Part shown: in pieces, positions 1 through 7,658 of the stretch
Numbering within the stretch: the first letter of the stretch is position 1
How the letters are laid out: every line of letters begins with the position of its first letter
IMG/VR virus record: IMGVR_UViG_3300035703_003854
Span: 1-33,622 of that record
From: a virus
Direction: 5' to 3' (one strand)
DNA length: 33,622 nucleotides
Made by a program: the position numbers and the translations under genes
The notes under the pieces: model-generated
The model's database searches: none
Told to the model about the DNA's origin: nothing
What the model saw: the letters and a program-made list of their open reading frames with translations, nothing else

Positions 1-106
1 GAGACAGGGCTGGGGGCCTCCTCGGGTGGAGTCGATTCTTGCCGGAACCTTCTCCTTACCCTAGCAGGGCCTCACCCGTCAGACCGTTGCGCTAATTTGG
101 ACACGA

Positions 107-577
107 GTGATTTTCTTCACACAGGCTATGATTGACGGAATAGCCAACTGGCTTAGTGAGGCTCTTCCGCTTCCAATCAAAGGGGGTGAACGGAATTTCC
201 GGTCTAAACAATTCAAGTGCGAACTGAAGCAGCGCTTTAAGGTGTCGGCGGGTGTGCTGGCGGCGCACGATACGTTCGTTGAGGAAGTCAATCAGTATCG
301 CCAAGTCTGGATACACACCTTGGCAGGAGGCGCCATCCCAGTTGCAGACGACGATCCATTTGTGAATCCCATTTCAGCGGACAAGTTCTTAGGTGTGCCA
401 ATTCATCCCGCCATAAATGTGGATGAGGAGAGCTATACGAATCGAGTGCGCGAGTGCGCGCTGAACAATGGAGGCCGTTACCTGTATCGAGTCGATGAGT
501 TCACGAGAAGAATCTTCGATGGCGCGAGCCAGTTTTACCTCGATTGGCTCCGTTTTGCCCTTGATCACATTCAGTAG
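107..577 (+). CDS. Hypothetical protein, possible HEPN-like fold
   Basis: I do not recognise this 156-residue soluble protein. There is no signal peptide or membrane segment. The start is a GTG with an in-frame stop 43 bases upstream; an ATG seven codons inside (128) is the alternative. The most telling stretch is an R-x4-H motif near residues 65-70 (Arg, Gln, Val, Trp, Ile, His) within a predicted helical part. This pattern resembles the R-x4-6-H catalytic motif of HEPN ribonucleases, which are common in toxin and defence proteins, but one motif is weak evidence. It lies about 110 bases upstream of an HNH-type gene on the same strand, so the two may be co-transcribed. It could equally be an unrelated accessory protein of the island. 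Confidence 0.6.
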   Translation: MIFFTQAMIDGIANWLSEALPLPIKGGERNFRSKQFKCELKQRFKVSAGVLAAHDTFVEEVNQYRQVWIHTLAGGAIPVADDDPFVNPISADKFLGVPIHPAINVDEESYTNRVRECALNNGGRYLYRVDEFTRRIFDGASQFYLDWLRFALDHIQ

Positions 578-690
578 CGAACACGGAGATGCCCACCAGC
601 GCTGAATGGTGCGCGGACAAAAACAGTGCGATTGAATTATCAGTGCCATGTAAAGGGCTGGTGGCTATCAGGTGAGTTAGACTAGCAAAC

Positions 691-1707
691 GTGCGCAGCT
701 ACGCCACACATCAGTGCATCTACTGCTGCCATTTCCTAGCGGAGGACCAATTTACGCGAGAGCATGTGCTTTCGCGCGCGTTCGGCACGTTTAGGGATGC
801 GCCGGTCCTGAAAAATGCTGTCTGTGGCGACTGCAACCAATTTTTCGGTGATCATCTTGAAGCGCAAGTGGCAAGAGGTGCTTACGAGGGTCTTCTGCGC
901 TACCAGCTTGGCGCGAAGACACCAGGCCAAGAAGCCGTACGGTTGCGCTTCGTGGAGTTCACGCTTCCTGAAGAGTCGGCGTGGGCCGGCGCGCGGCTGA
1001 ACATTGCCTGGCGTGATCAAAAGCTTGTCGTTGACCTCATCAACCAAATCGCGTTCTTCGACCGCTCTATGTCGCGGTGGGTCCATTTTTCGGATCGGGA
1101 GATTGAACACGGTGCGCTGTCAAGGGTGACGACATTGGACACGACAAATGCCCGTATCTACGTGCGCTCAGCCAAGGATCGGGACCAGCTGCTGGCGCTG
1201 CTAAGCAGTCACGGAATCACCTTGGGCAGGCTCGATAAATTAATCCCGCCGCAAGGATTGTGCGAGGGTGGAGAGATCGACGTAGAAATCTCGTTCATAG
1301 TAAATAAGTGCATCCGCCGGTGCATGGCGAAATATGTCTTTAACTTTCTTGCAGAAATCGGTGGGGTCACATTTGTGCTTGAGCGCGACTTCGACCCGAT
1401 CCGCCGCTTCATTCGCTACGGAGAGACTCCCAATTACGATCTCGTCCTTGAGAGATACGGCCCTATCCTGCACGACGATTCGGCGACGCACCGCCAGACT
1501 TCCGGCCACCTGCTCACGGTCGGTTGGGCCGCATCCGGTGTTGACTTGGTTGGGCAGGTTAGTCTCTTCAATTCGCTCACCTATTCCGTCTCTCTGACAC
1601 GGCAATATCGCGGCATATGGAGGCCTGTTCGCGGCGGGCTGCATTTCGACCGGCAAGACAGGCGCGTGCACATGCTGCAAGCCGTTTCGCGCCGTCTGAT
1701 TCCGTGA
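691..1707 (+). CDS. HNH endonuclease-like protein
   Basis: This 338-residue protein has the layout of an HNH nuclease of the HNH_5 type at its N-terminus. A CxxC pair (CIYC, about residues 9-12) is followed by an E-H-V motif (about residues 24-26) and then a second CxxC with Asn (CGDCN, about residues 45-49) and FGDHLE. Such Cys pairs usually hold a structural zinc, and the His of the E-H motif is the likely catalytic base. The remaining roughly 270 residues are not recognisable and may bind the target. The start is GTG without a clear ribosome site, so the first codon is uncertain. Proteins of this kind often occur in mobile or defence DNA, which fits the neighbouring restriction genes. The role (restriction, homing or nicking) cannot be read from the sequence. 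Confidence 0.7.
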   Translation: MRSYATHQCIYCCHFLAEDQFTREHVLSRAFGTFRDAPVLKNAVCGDCNQFFGDHLEAQVARGAYEGLLRYQLGAKTPGQEAVRLRFVEFTLPEESAWAGARLNIAWRDQKLVVDLINQIAFFDRSMSRWVHFSDREIEHGALSRVTTLDTTNARIYVRSAKDRDQLLALLSSHGITLGRLDKLIPPQGLCEGGEIDVEISFIVNKCIRRCMAKYVFNFLAEIGGVTFVLERDFDPIRRFIRYGETPNYDLVLERYGPILHDDSATHRQTSGHLLTVGWAASGVDLVGQVSLFNSLTYSVSLTRQYRGIWRPVRGGLHFDRQDRRVHMLQAVSRRLIP

Positions 1708-1898
1708 GTGTAAGCGTAGATTCTAGATGGGCGGATAGTACTACTGTGTTACAGACGAAGAGTGCCACATAGTGGGCAGCACGGAAGTCGAACTGCGAGC
1801 GCGCTGGCGACCAGGATCCGCAGGGTCGCAATCCAGTGAGGGTTATGACATAGCGCCCGCCCGCCCGGCATCCAGGCCAGTGCAATCGCGGGTCGAAC

Positions 1899-2210
1899 TC
1901 ACGCCGAGATCAACCAAGCCAACCCCAGCAAGATGAATAGCGGGATAGCCGCCACGGCCAGGGCGCAACCACCACAGCCTAGCGCAGCATCTTGTGATGG
2001 TTCACGCTTTGCCGGCACCTCCGCTTCGCTGACAGCACCCGGCACCCGCGCATCAGAACCGAAAATCTCACCCTTGATCACGGGTATCGGGTATCCGGTT
2101 CTGGTCTTCGTCAGAAGGCGCTTAATGGTGGCACTGGAACGGCATCCGGAGTCAAAGAATGGCGCAAGTCCGACGGCGATTACCTCAGGGACGTAGCCGA
2201 TGTGAGTACC
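1899..2210 (-). pseudogene. Truncated HIRAN-like membrane-tailed protein
   Basis: An open frame runs on the minus strand from the left end of the IS element to a stop at 1899. The part outside the IS reads G-T-H-I-G-Y-V-P, then ..LAPFFDSGC.. and ..YPIPVIKGEIFG.. This resembles the second half of a HIRAN domain (a DNA-binding domain), followed by a linker and a hydrophobic C-terminal helix of about 20 residues. The frame stays open about 16 codons into the IS as far as a TTG at 2258, but no proper start exists there. The first half of a HIRAN domain should precede this part, and it is not found next to the other IS end. I read this as a gene that lost its 5' part at the IS junction. The family call is tentative. 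Confidence 0.45.
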
Positions 2211-2232
2211 GTTAGCAGCCCGTGGCAAAAGT
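2209..2232. repeat. Left terminal inverted repeat of the IS1182-family element
   Basis: The bases CCGTTAGCAGCCCGTGG and the following CAAAAGT pair with the reverse complement of 3717-3740. There are 21 matches in 24. Confidence 0.8.
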
Positions 2233-2254
2233 GCCCATTTTCCGGAATCCCGCT

Positions 2255-3661
2255 TCAAGCTGCCAGCAGCAGCGGCCGATGCTTTGCAAAGTGCTTTTCC
2301 GCACCAAGTAACTCCCGCAGGCCAAAGTCAGGCCATCCCCGCGTAAAACATGCCATCAAAGCGTCGATCCACCCGCAGAAAACGCTGATAACAAGGCTCT
2401 TCCGCCCCTGGAACCCCCTGGGCGTTCCCACCTCAAACAGGCCCCGCAACACCAGACTCAAATTGAACGCACTGGCGTGAATCAGAATCCGCTTCCGGAT
2501 GTTGTCCCGCCCTCGTAGGTGTGTCCGCCGCATCGCTCCCGTCTCATACAGGTGCGCAAACGATCGCTCGATGTACTCACCCCGCCTCCGCATCAGCCGC
2601 TTGCCGTGCGCGCCCCTCACCCGACGCCGGTTCCCATATACCGCCTTCCGCTCAGCCGCCTTGCCCGCCCACTTGCGCCGTCCCCGCTCCGGCTCCGGAA
2701 TGTAACTGCGCACACCGTTCTCGCTCAGCTTCCGCAGCACCGCATTGCTGTGATACCCCTTGTCCGCCACCACCTCTTGCGGGCCCTCCGCGCTCACCCG
2801 CTCGCCATCCGCTTCGTTGTTGACGGCCGCCGCCGTCTCGGCAATCCAGTCGCCCGCCTCGGCCACCGTCTCCATCATGGTTGTCGTGTCGCCCTGGTCC
2901 GCACCCTGCAGCGTCACCGCTACAATCGCGCCCGTCTCCAAATCCACCGCGTGCTCGGCTTTGTGCGCCATGTGCGTGGAGCCGTCCTTCATCTTGGCAA
3001 TCCGCGCATCCGGGTCGTGCGGGTGCTCCCAATCCGCATTCGATGTGCGCTTCTTCCGCTTCCGGTCCAACTGGGATAGCTGCTCGCGCGTCGGCGTTTC
3101 GATGCCTGACTCTTTGGCCAATTCGGTCAGGAACTCCTGGTAGTTGTCGCCAGTGTCTCGGCGAACGATGCTCCGCATCGCCGCGTTGGCTTCGAGGGTG
3201 GTGGCGTCCACGCCGATGGTCTTGCCTTTCAGCAATCCCCGGGCCGCAATCACTCGCAGCACAAACCCGAAGACCTGCTCATGCGTTTCGACGTCGATCA
3301 GCCGGCGGGTGCGCGAAAGGGTCGAATGATCGGGGCTGCGCTCGTCGAGTCCAATGCCCAGAAAGTGGCGGCCACCGAGCGAATCGGTGGCCCGCCAGGC
3401 GATACCGCGTTCGGAATCGATGCCCTCGAAATAGCCGACCAGGAGGGCGCGGAAGTAGATGCCTGGGGTGAGGCTGGGCCGGCCCATTTTCTTGGCGTAG
3501 AACTGCTTGCAGGCGGCTTCGGCGAACTCGTCGAACCTCTCGGCGTCGAGCAGCTCATTGAGCCGGGTGTAGAACGGGTGGGCGGCTGAGGCCGGCAACT
3601 CCTGTTTGGCGATCCACAATGTCTCCTGACGGACCCTTTGCTTGCGTGTTCCCAGCGCCAT
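2255..3661 (-). CDS. IS1182-family DDE transposase
   Basis: This 468-residue DDE transposase cuts and joins the IS ends. It has the IS1182 layout: an N-terminal helical domain (..MGRPSLTPGIYFRALL.. near residue 60), then the first catalytic Asp in GVDATTLEANAA (about D152). An insert containing HPHDPDARIAKMKDG and AHKAEHAVDLETGA (about 213-244) is typical of the family. The second Asp is in VVADKGYHSN (about D300), and the Glu of the YREK-like block is in GEYIERSFAHLYETG (about E365). All three acidic residues are present and the length is normal. I chose the ATG at 3661; a TTG two codons earlier (3667) is possible. The stop lies inside the element about 45 bases from its end. Confidence 0.92.
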   Translation of the reverse strand: MALGTRKQRVRQETLWIAKQELPASAAHPFYTRLNELLDAERFDEFAEAACKQFYAKKMGRPSLTPGIYFRALLVGYFEGIDSERGIAWRATDSLGGRHFLGIGLDERSPDHSTLSRTRRLIDVETHEQVFGFVLRVIAARGLLKGKTIGVDATTLEANAAMRSIVRRDTGDNYQEFLTELAKESGIETPTREQLSQLDRKRKKRTSNADWEHPHDPDARIAKMKDGSTHMAHKAEHAVDLETGAIVAVTLQGADQGDTTTMMETVAEAGDWIAETAAAVNNEADGERVSAEGPQEVVADKGYHSNAVLRKLSENGVRSYIPEPERGRRKWAGKAAERKAVYGNRRRVRGAHGKRLMRRRGEYIERSFAHLYETGAMRRTHLRGRDNIRKRILIHASAFNLSLVLRGLFEVGTPRGFQGRKSLVISVFCGWIDALMACFTRGWPDFGLRELLGAEKHFAKHRPLLLAA

Positions 3662-3716
3662 ACCCAATTTTACGAGGAAACATTTTCGGCATCAAATGAT
3701 TTCAGCAGGGGGGCCG

Positions 3717-3740
3717 ACTTTAACCACGGGCTGTTAACGG
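3717..3740. repeat. Right terminal inverted repeat of the IS1182-family element
   Basis: Its reverse complement begins CCGTTAACAGCCCGTGG and matches the left end at 21 of 24 positions. The mismatches are one A/G and two adjacent bases after the GTGG. Confidence 0.8.
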
Positions 3741-3778
3741 AGTGAATGTGGAGTGATATCCAGGATGTGGTGTAAAGT

Positions 3779-3790
3779 GGTGATGTCACC
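3779..3790. promoter_or_regulatory. Possible operator for the restriction operon
   Basis: A short palindrome (GGTGA, two bases, TCACC) lies 11 bases before the start of the small ribbon-helix-helix gene. Such regulators often bind short palindromes over their own promoter. The arms are only 5 bp, so chance cannot be excluded. Confidence 0.3.
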
Positions 3791-3801
3791 AGATCCCATA
3801 T

Positions 3802-3972
3802 ATGACGCAGAACCCGAAGGCTCAAGCGACAGTCGTCGTCCGGGCATTGATCACATTTCCCCGTGATCTTTACGAAACGCCTGAACAACTCACGGAGCCG
3901 AAGAAAGTGTCACTGGCGTGGATTGTGCGTGATGCCCCTGAAAGCTACTTTGCCGATGTAAGGGGGCACTGA
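3802..3972 (+). CDS. Small ribbon-helix-helix (CopG-like) protein before hsdM
   Basis: This is a 56-residue open frame starting with ATG. After about 10 residues it reads [14 protein letters not shown], the DNA-contacting strand and first helix of a ribbon-helix-helix fold. Then come [18 protein letters not shown] and ESYFADV, the second helix as found in many small CopG-like proteins. These often act as dimeric repressors of their own operon or as antitoxins. It ends about 50 bases before hsdM on the same strand, so I infer that it controls the restriction genes. The C-terminus (ADVRGH) is shorter than I would expect from relatives, so the end may be slightly truncated. There is no strong ribosome site ahead of it. 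Confidence 0.65.
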   Translation: MTQNPKAQATVVVRALITFPRDLYETPEQLTEPKKVSLAWIVRDAPESYFADVRGH

Positions 3973-4022
3973 GAGCCGCGCTCATTCGGACACTGGCAGA
4001 CGTTGTTAAGGAGAACCACAGT

Positions 4023-5603
4023 ATGCATCCGTTAAAGCCCAAGAACACGAATGGCGGGGATTTGGGGTTTGAAGCAGAGCTCTTTAAGGCCGCCGACAAA
4101 CTGCGCGGCAACATGGAGCCGTCCGACTACAAGCACGTTGCACTCGGCCTGATCTTCCTAAAGCACATTTCCGATAGCTTCGAAGCCAAGCGAGCGGATT
4201 TGCTTGCGAACTATCCCGACGGCGCTGAAGACCCGGACGAATACTCCGCCGAGAACGTCTTCTGGGTTCCGAAAGAGGCACGATGGTCGCACCTACAAGC
4301 AAACGCAAAGCAGTCCTCTATAGGCAAGCTGATCGATGAGGCCATGATCGCAATTGAGAAACGCAACGAATCCTTGAAGGGCGTTCTGCCTAAAGAGTAC
4401 GCCCGACCGGCGCTCAATGCGGTCATGCTCGGAGAACTGATCGACCTGATCTCCGGCATCGCGCTTGGTCAAGAAAAAGGCGAGGCTCGCGACGTACTTG
4501 GCCGCGTCTATGAGTACTTCCTCGGGCAATTTGCGGGGTCGGAGGGCAAACGTGGCGGTGAGTTTTATACGCCGCGCTCCGTGGTTCGCGTGATGGTCGA
4601 GATGCTGGAACCCTACAAAGGCCGAGTCTACGACCCGTGCTGCGGGTCGGGTGGCATGTTTGTTCAGTCCGAAAGATTTGCCGAGGAGCACGAGGGTCGG
4701 GTTGGCGACATCGCTGTCTATGGTCAAGAATCGAACTACACGACATGGCGACTATGCAAGATGAACCTGGCTGTGCGTGGCATCGACGCGGACATCAGGT
4801 GGAACAGCGAGGGCAGCTTTCACAAAGATGAATTGAGGGACCTCAAGGCAGATTTCATTCTTGCGAACCCGCCCTTCAATATTTCGGACTGGGGTGGTGA
4901 TCGGCTCCGCGAAGATGTTCGTTGGAAATATGGTGTTCCACCTGCCAGCAATGCCAACTTCGCCTGGATTCAGCACATCCTTCATCATCTCGCCCCGAGC
5001 GGAACGGCAGGTGTGGTGCTAGCCAATGGCTCAATGTCATCGACCCAGAGCGGGGAAGACGCCATCCGCCGCGCCCTGATCGAGGGTGTCAACGGAGCGC
5101 CTGGTGTCGTCGATTGCATGGTGGCTTTGCCCGGTCAGCTTTTCTATTCGACGCAGATCCCGGTGTGCCTCTGGTTTCTTGCTCGCGATAAGTCCAACGG
5201 CATTGCTCGCAACGCAAAGTTAAGAGACCGGCGCACCGAGATCTTGTTTATTGATGCTCGTAAGCTCGGCCATATGGTCGATAGGACTCGAAAAGAATTC
5301 TCCAACGCTGACATCGAAAAGATCACCCGTGCCTATCACGCGTGGCGTGGCGAAGCGAACGCGGGCACCTACGAGGACCTCCCGGGCTTCTGCAAATCGG
5401 CGAGCTTGGACGAAATCACAGGACACGGATACGTGCTGACGCCGGGGCGGTATGTCGGCGCGGCAGAGGTTGAAGATGATGACATGCCTTTTGCAGAGCG
5501 CTTCCGCGCATTGCAGGCGAAACTCGAAGAACAATTCGTGGACTCGGACAAGTTGACCGCTGCGATCCGGGAAAGGCTGGCTGGAGTCAACTTGAATGGC
5601 TGA
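4023..5603 (+). CDS. hsdM: Type I restriction-modification system, methyltransferase subunit HsdM
   Basis: HsdM transfers a methyl group from S-adenosylmethionine to adenine (N6) in the target, and with HsdS forms the methylase core of the type I complex. The protein has 526 residues, a normal length. The N-terminal helical HsdM domain (about residues 12-150, with [20 protein letters not shown]) is followed by the catalytic domain. Motif I is [10 protein letters not shown] (about 204-213) and motif IV is NPPF (about 282-285), the signature of N6-adenine methylases. [16 protein letters not shown] (about 178-193) is also typical. The ATG has a good AAGGAG site ten bases upstream. The last 8 bases overlap hsdS, which implies translational coupling. 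No damage is visible, so it is probably active. Confidence 0.97.
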   Translation: MHPLKPKNTNGGDLGFEAELFKAADKLRGNMEPSDYKHVALGLIFLKHISDSFEAKRADLLANYPDGAEDPDEYSAENVFWVPKEARWSHLQANAKQSSIGKLIDEAMIAIEKRNESLKGVLPKEYARPALNAVMLGELIDLISGIALGQEKGEARDVLGRVYEYFLGQFAGSEGKRGGEFYTPRSVVRVMVEMLEPYKGRVYDPCCGSGGMFVQSERFAEEHEGRVGDIAVYGQESNYTTWRLCKMNLAVRGIDADIRWNSEGSFHKDELRDLKADFILANPPFNISDWGGDRLREDVRWKYGVPPASNANFAWIQHILHHLAPSGTAGVVLANGSMSSTQSGEDAIRRALIEGVNGAPGVVDCMVALPGQLFYSTQIPVCLWFLARDKSNGIARNAKLRDRRTEILFIDARKLGHMVDRTRKEFSNADIEKITRAYHAWRGEANAGTYEDLPGFCKSASLDEITGHGYVLTPGRYVGAAEVEDDDMPFAERFRALQAKLEEQFVDSDKLTAAIRERLAGVNLNG

Positions 5604-6924
5604 TTGGAAATCTACTTCTATTGGAGAGCTTTTCGAACTGCATCCCGGGTTCGCGTTCAAGAGCGAGGATTTCTTGGAAGCTGGGATTCCTGTCATCAAG
5701 ATTAAGAACATCAAGGCAGGTTACTTTAGTGACCACGACTTTTCGTATGTTTCCCCGAACTTCCTTATTTCGAGAAGGAATAAACTTGCTGCTTTCAATG
5801 ACCTGCTCATTTCTATGTCGGGAAATCGGCACGATGGGTCACCGGAAACTTGGGTAGGGAAAGTTGCACATTTTAGAAGGCAAGAACATTACTTCGTCAA
5901 TCAGCGAGTAGGTGCGCTGCGCCCGAAACCCGGTGCTCGGGTCGATGTCCGGTTTGCTGGATTTTTGTTGTCATCATCTCCTTATCAAGAGTTGTTCATC
6001 TCAATTGCCACCAGTTCTGGTGGGCAAGCTAACCTGTCTCCGCTTCAGATTCTCTCCGCTCCATTCAGATATCCGGAATACGAAACCCAAATAGCCATTG
6101 GTGAGACTCTTGGCGCGCTCGACGACAAGATCGAGTTGAACCGACGGATGAACGAGACGCTGGAGGCGACGGCTCAGGCGATCTTCAAGGATTGGTTCGT
6201 CGATTTCGGCCCGACGCGGTGCAAGCAAGAAGGTGGCACGCCCTATCTCGCCCCGGACATTTGGTCCCTCTTCCCCGACTATTTCGACGATGAGGGCAAG
6301 CCGTACGGATGGTCACGTGTTGAGCTTGAAAGCGTCACTTCTGAGCTGCGCAGGGGCATTTCTCCATCGTATGTTGAGTTTGGGGGGGTTCGTGTCTTAA
6401 ACCAAAAGTGCATCCGAAATCGACAGGTGGATCCCCACTTTTCACGCCGTCACGATCCAGGCAAACGTGCAGTTGACGGCCGACAGCTATTGGTCGGTGA
6501 TATTCTCGTCAACTCTACTGGAGTGGGCACACTTGGACGAACCGCCCAGATTTGGGAGGTCGATGAGCCAACGGTTGTGGATAGTCACGTAACCGTAGTT
6601 CGAGCCGACGGTAATAAGGTTAGCGCTTGTTACCTTGGTCTGGATCTTATGGGGAGAGAGGCCGAGATTGAGGCGCTTGGCGAAGGTAGTACCGGACAGA
6701 CTGAACTTGCGCGAACGCGACTTTCGAAGCTCCCACTGCTCTTGCCGCCCTTGCCCCTGCAAAGCAAATTCCAGAGGACCGTCCAGCCTCTCTCGGATCG
6801 AATTACGGCAAATGCACGTGAGCGCCGAACACTTGCTATAACACTACACTTTCTGCTCCCCAAACTGCTCTCAGGAGAAGTTCGCGTGAAGGACGCAGAA
6901 AAGATCTTGGGAGATGCTACATGA
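5596..6924 (+). CDS. hsdS: Type I restriction-modification system, specificity subunit HsdS
   Basis: HsdS reads the split DNA target and holds the two HsdM and two HsdR subunits together. The 442 residues show the usual two-fold plan. The first target-recognition domain (about 1-160) is followed by the central conserved helix [20 protein letters not shown] with ..[18 protein letters not shown] (about 163-204). The second recognition domain spans about 235-390, and the distal conserved helix ([16 protein letters not shown].. to [12 protein letters not shown]) closes the protein. Both recognition domains are full length, so the target should be an asymmetric bipartite site. The bases cannot be predicted here. 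It starts inside the end of hsdM and overlaps the next gene by 4 bases (ATGA). Confidence 0.96.
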   Translation: MADWKSTSIGELFELHPGFAFKSEDFLEAGIPVIKIKNIKAGYFSDHDFSYVSPNFLISRRNKLAAFNDLLISMSGNRHDGSPETWVGKVAHFRRQEHYFVNQRVGALRPKPGARVDVRFAGFLLSSSPYQELFISIATSSGGQANLSPLQILSAPFRYPEYETQIAIGETLGALDDKIELNRRMNETLEATAQAIFKDWFVDFGPTRCKQEGGTPYLAPDIWSLFPDYFDDEGKPYGWSRVELESVTSELRRGISPSYVEFGGVRVLNQKCIRNRQVDPHFSRRHDPGKRAVDGRQLLVGDILVNSTGVGTLGRTAQIWEVDEPTVVDSHVTVVRADGNKVSACYLGLDLMGREAEIEALGEGSTGQTELARTRLSKLPLLLPPLPLQSKFQRTVQPLSDRITANARERRTLAITLHFLLPKLLSGEVRVKDAEKILGDAT

Positions 6925-7658
6925 GCGCCGACTGGTATCCCGGCATCAAGGCGTTCAGTGCGCACTGGCGGCAAGCTCCGATGCTGCAACAGACATTCGC
7001 GACGCTCGAAAGGGAGTTTGCAGACGACAACGACGCCTGCATCGATGCCGCAAAAGGCTTTGTCGAATGCGCTTGTCGAGTGCTGATCGAGGAGCTCGAC
7101 GACCCGGTTAGTCCGAAAAAGCCTACAGGGTCCGATCCCGCACTTAGCGAGCTCGTTGGACTTGCGACGAGAATGCTCGACCTCGGCACCGTGCGACATC
7201 GGGCGTTCTCTGATTTGATCAAGCAACACAACAAGCTGACCGAGACGCTCCGAGTCCTGCGAAATGAAGCAGGCACGGTCAGCCACGGCAAGGACGGCTT
7301 TATCGCCAAGCTTTCAGCGCACCACCGGAGGTCAGCATTGCTCGCGGCTGATGCTATTGTCACGTTTCTTCACGAAGCCTATCTCGAACGTGAACCCGAT
7401 CCCGTCCGCACCTTCGAACCATATGAGCGCTTTGAAGCATCGAATGCCCTGATCGATGAGCTCACGACCGTTAGAGCTGAACTGGACGAAGAGGGCTTAA
7501 TCCGAGCTATCGTTGTTCTTCCTGATGGCGAAGAGGTGCCACTCGCAATAGAAACATCACGCCTGCTGTTCGGGGTTGACCGTGAAGCGTACAAGCTCGT
7601 GCTCAATGCATGTCGTGAAGCAAAGACGCTTGCGCCTCCTGAAGCGGAGGTCGGCTGA
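6921..7658 (+). CDS. Abortive infection (Abi_C-like) protein within the hsd operon
   Basis: This 245-residue soluble protein sits between hsdS and hsdR. The middle (about residues 75-155) resembles the Abi_C C-terminal domain of abortive-infection proteins. It contains [15 protein letters not shown], then [14 protein letters not shown] with the typical Arg-Asn and His-Gly, and then [23 protein letters not shown]. Abi_C proteins have been linked to phage exclusion, and the fold is close to HEPN-type helical bundles. The N-terminal 60 residues and the C-terminal 80 residues are not recognised. The gene overlaps hsdS by 4 bases and hsdR by 1 base, so it is made together with the restriction enzyme. 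It may be a second-line defence or a helper of the complex; that role is inferred from position. Confidence 0.75.
   Translation: MSADWYPGIKAFSAHWRQAPMLQQTFATLEREFADDNDACIDAAKGFVECACRVLIEELDDPVSPKKPTGSDPALSELVGLATRMLDLGTVRHRAFSDLIKQHNKLTETLRVLRNEAGTVSHGKDGFIAKLSAHHRRSALLAADAIVTFLHEAYLEREPDPVRTFEPYERFEASNALIDELTTVRAELDEEGLIRAIVVLPDGEEVPLAIETSRLLFGVDREAYKLVLNACREAKTLAPPEAEVG

Larger units (their letters stand above)
2209..3740 (-). mobile_element. IS1182-family insertion sequence
   Basis: The element is about 1.53 kb: one transposase gene on the minus strand flanked by inverted ends of 24 bases that match at 21 positions (2209-2232 and 3717-3740). The outermost two bases on each side could belong to the flanks. 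No exact target duplication is visible: with these borders the flanks are AGTA and AGTG. The transposase frame is complete, so the element may be functional or may have been until recently. It separates the HIRAN-like fragment from the restriction operon. Confidence 0.85.

Noticed and set aside
1-106. Possible tRNA or attachment site at the left edge
   Set aside because: No cloverleaf can be folded and no matching repeat was found by eye elsewhere in the window.
2519-3079. Plus-strand open frames across the IS element
   Set aside because: They lie opposite the complete IS1182 transposase and have Arg/Pro-rich shadow composition.
3670-3888. Minus-strand open frame at the right IS end, possibly the missing 5' part of the HIRAN-like gene
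   Set aside because: Its text does not resemble the first half of a HIRAN domain, and most of it lies opposite the small ribbon-helix-helix gene and its leader.
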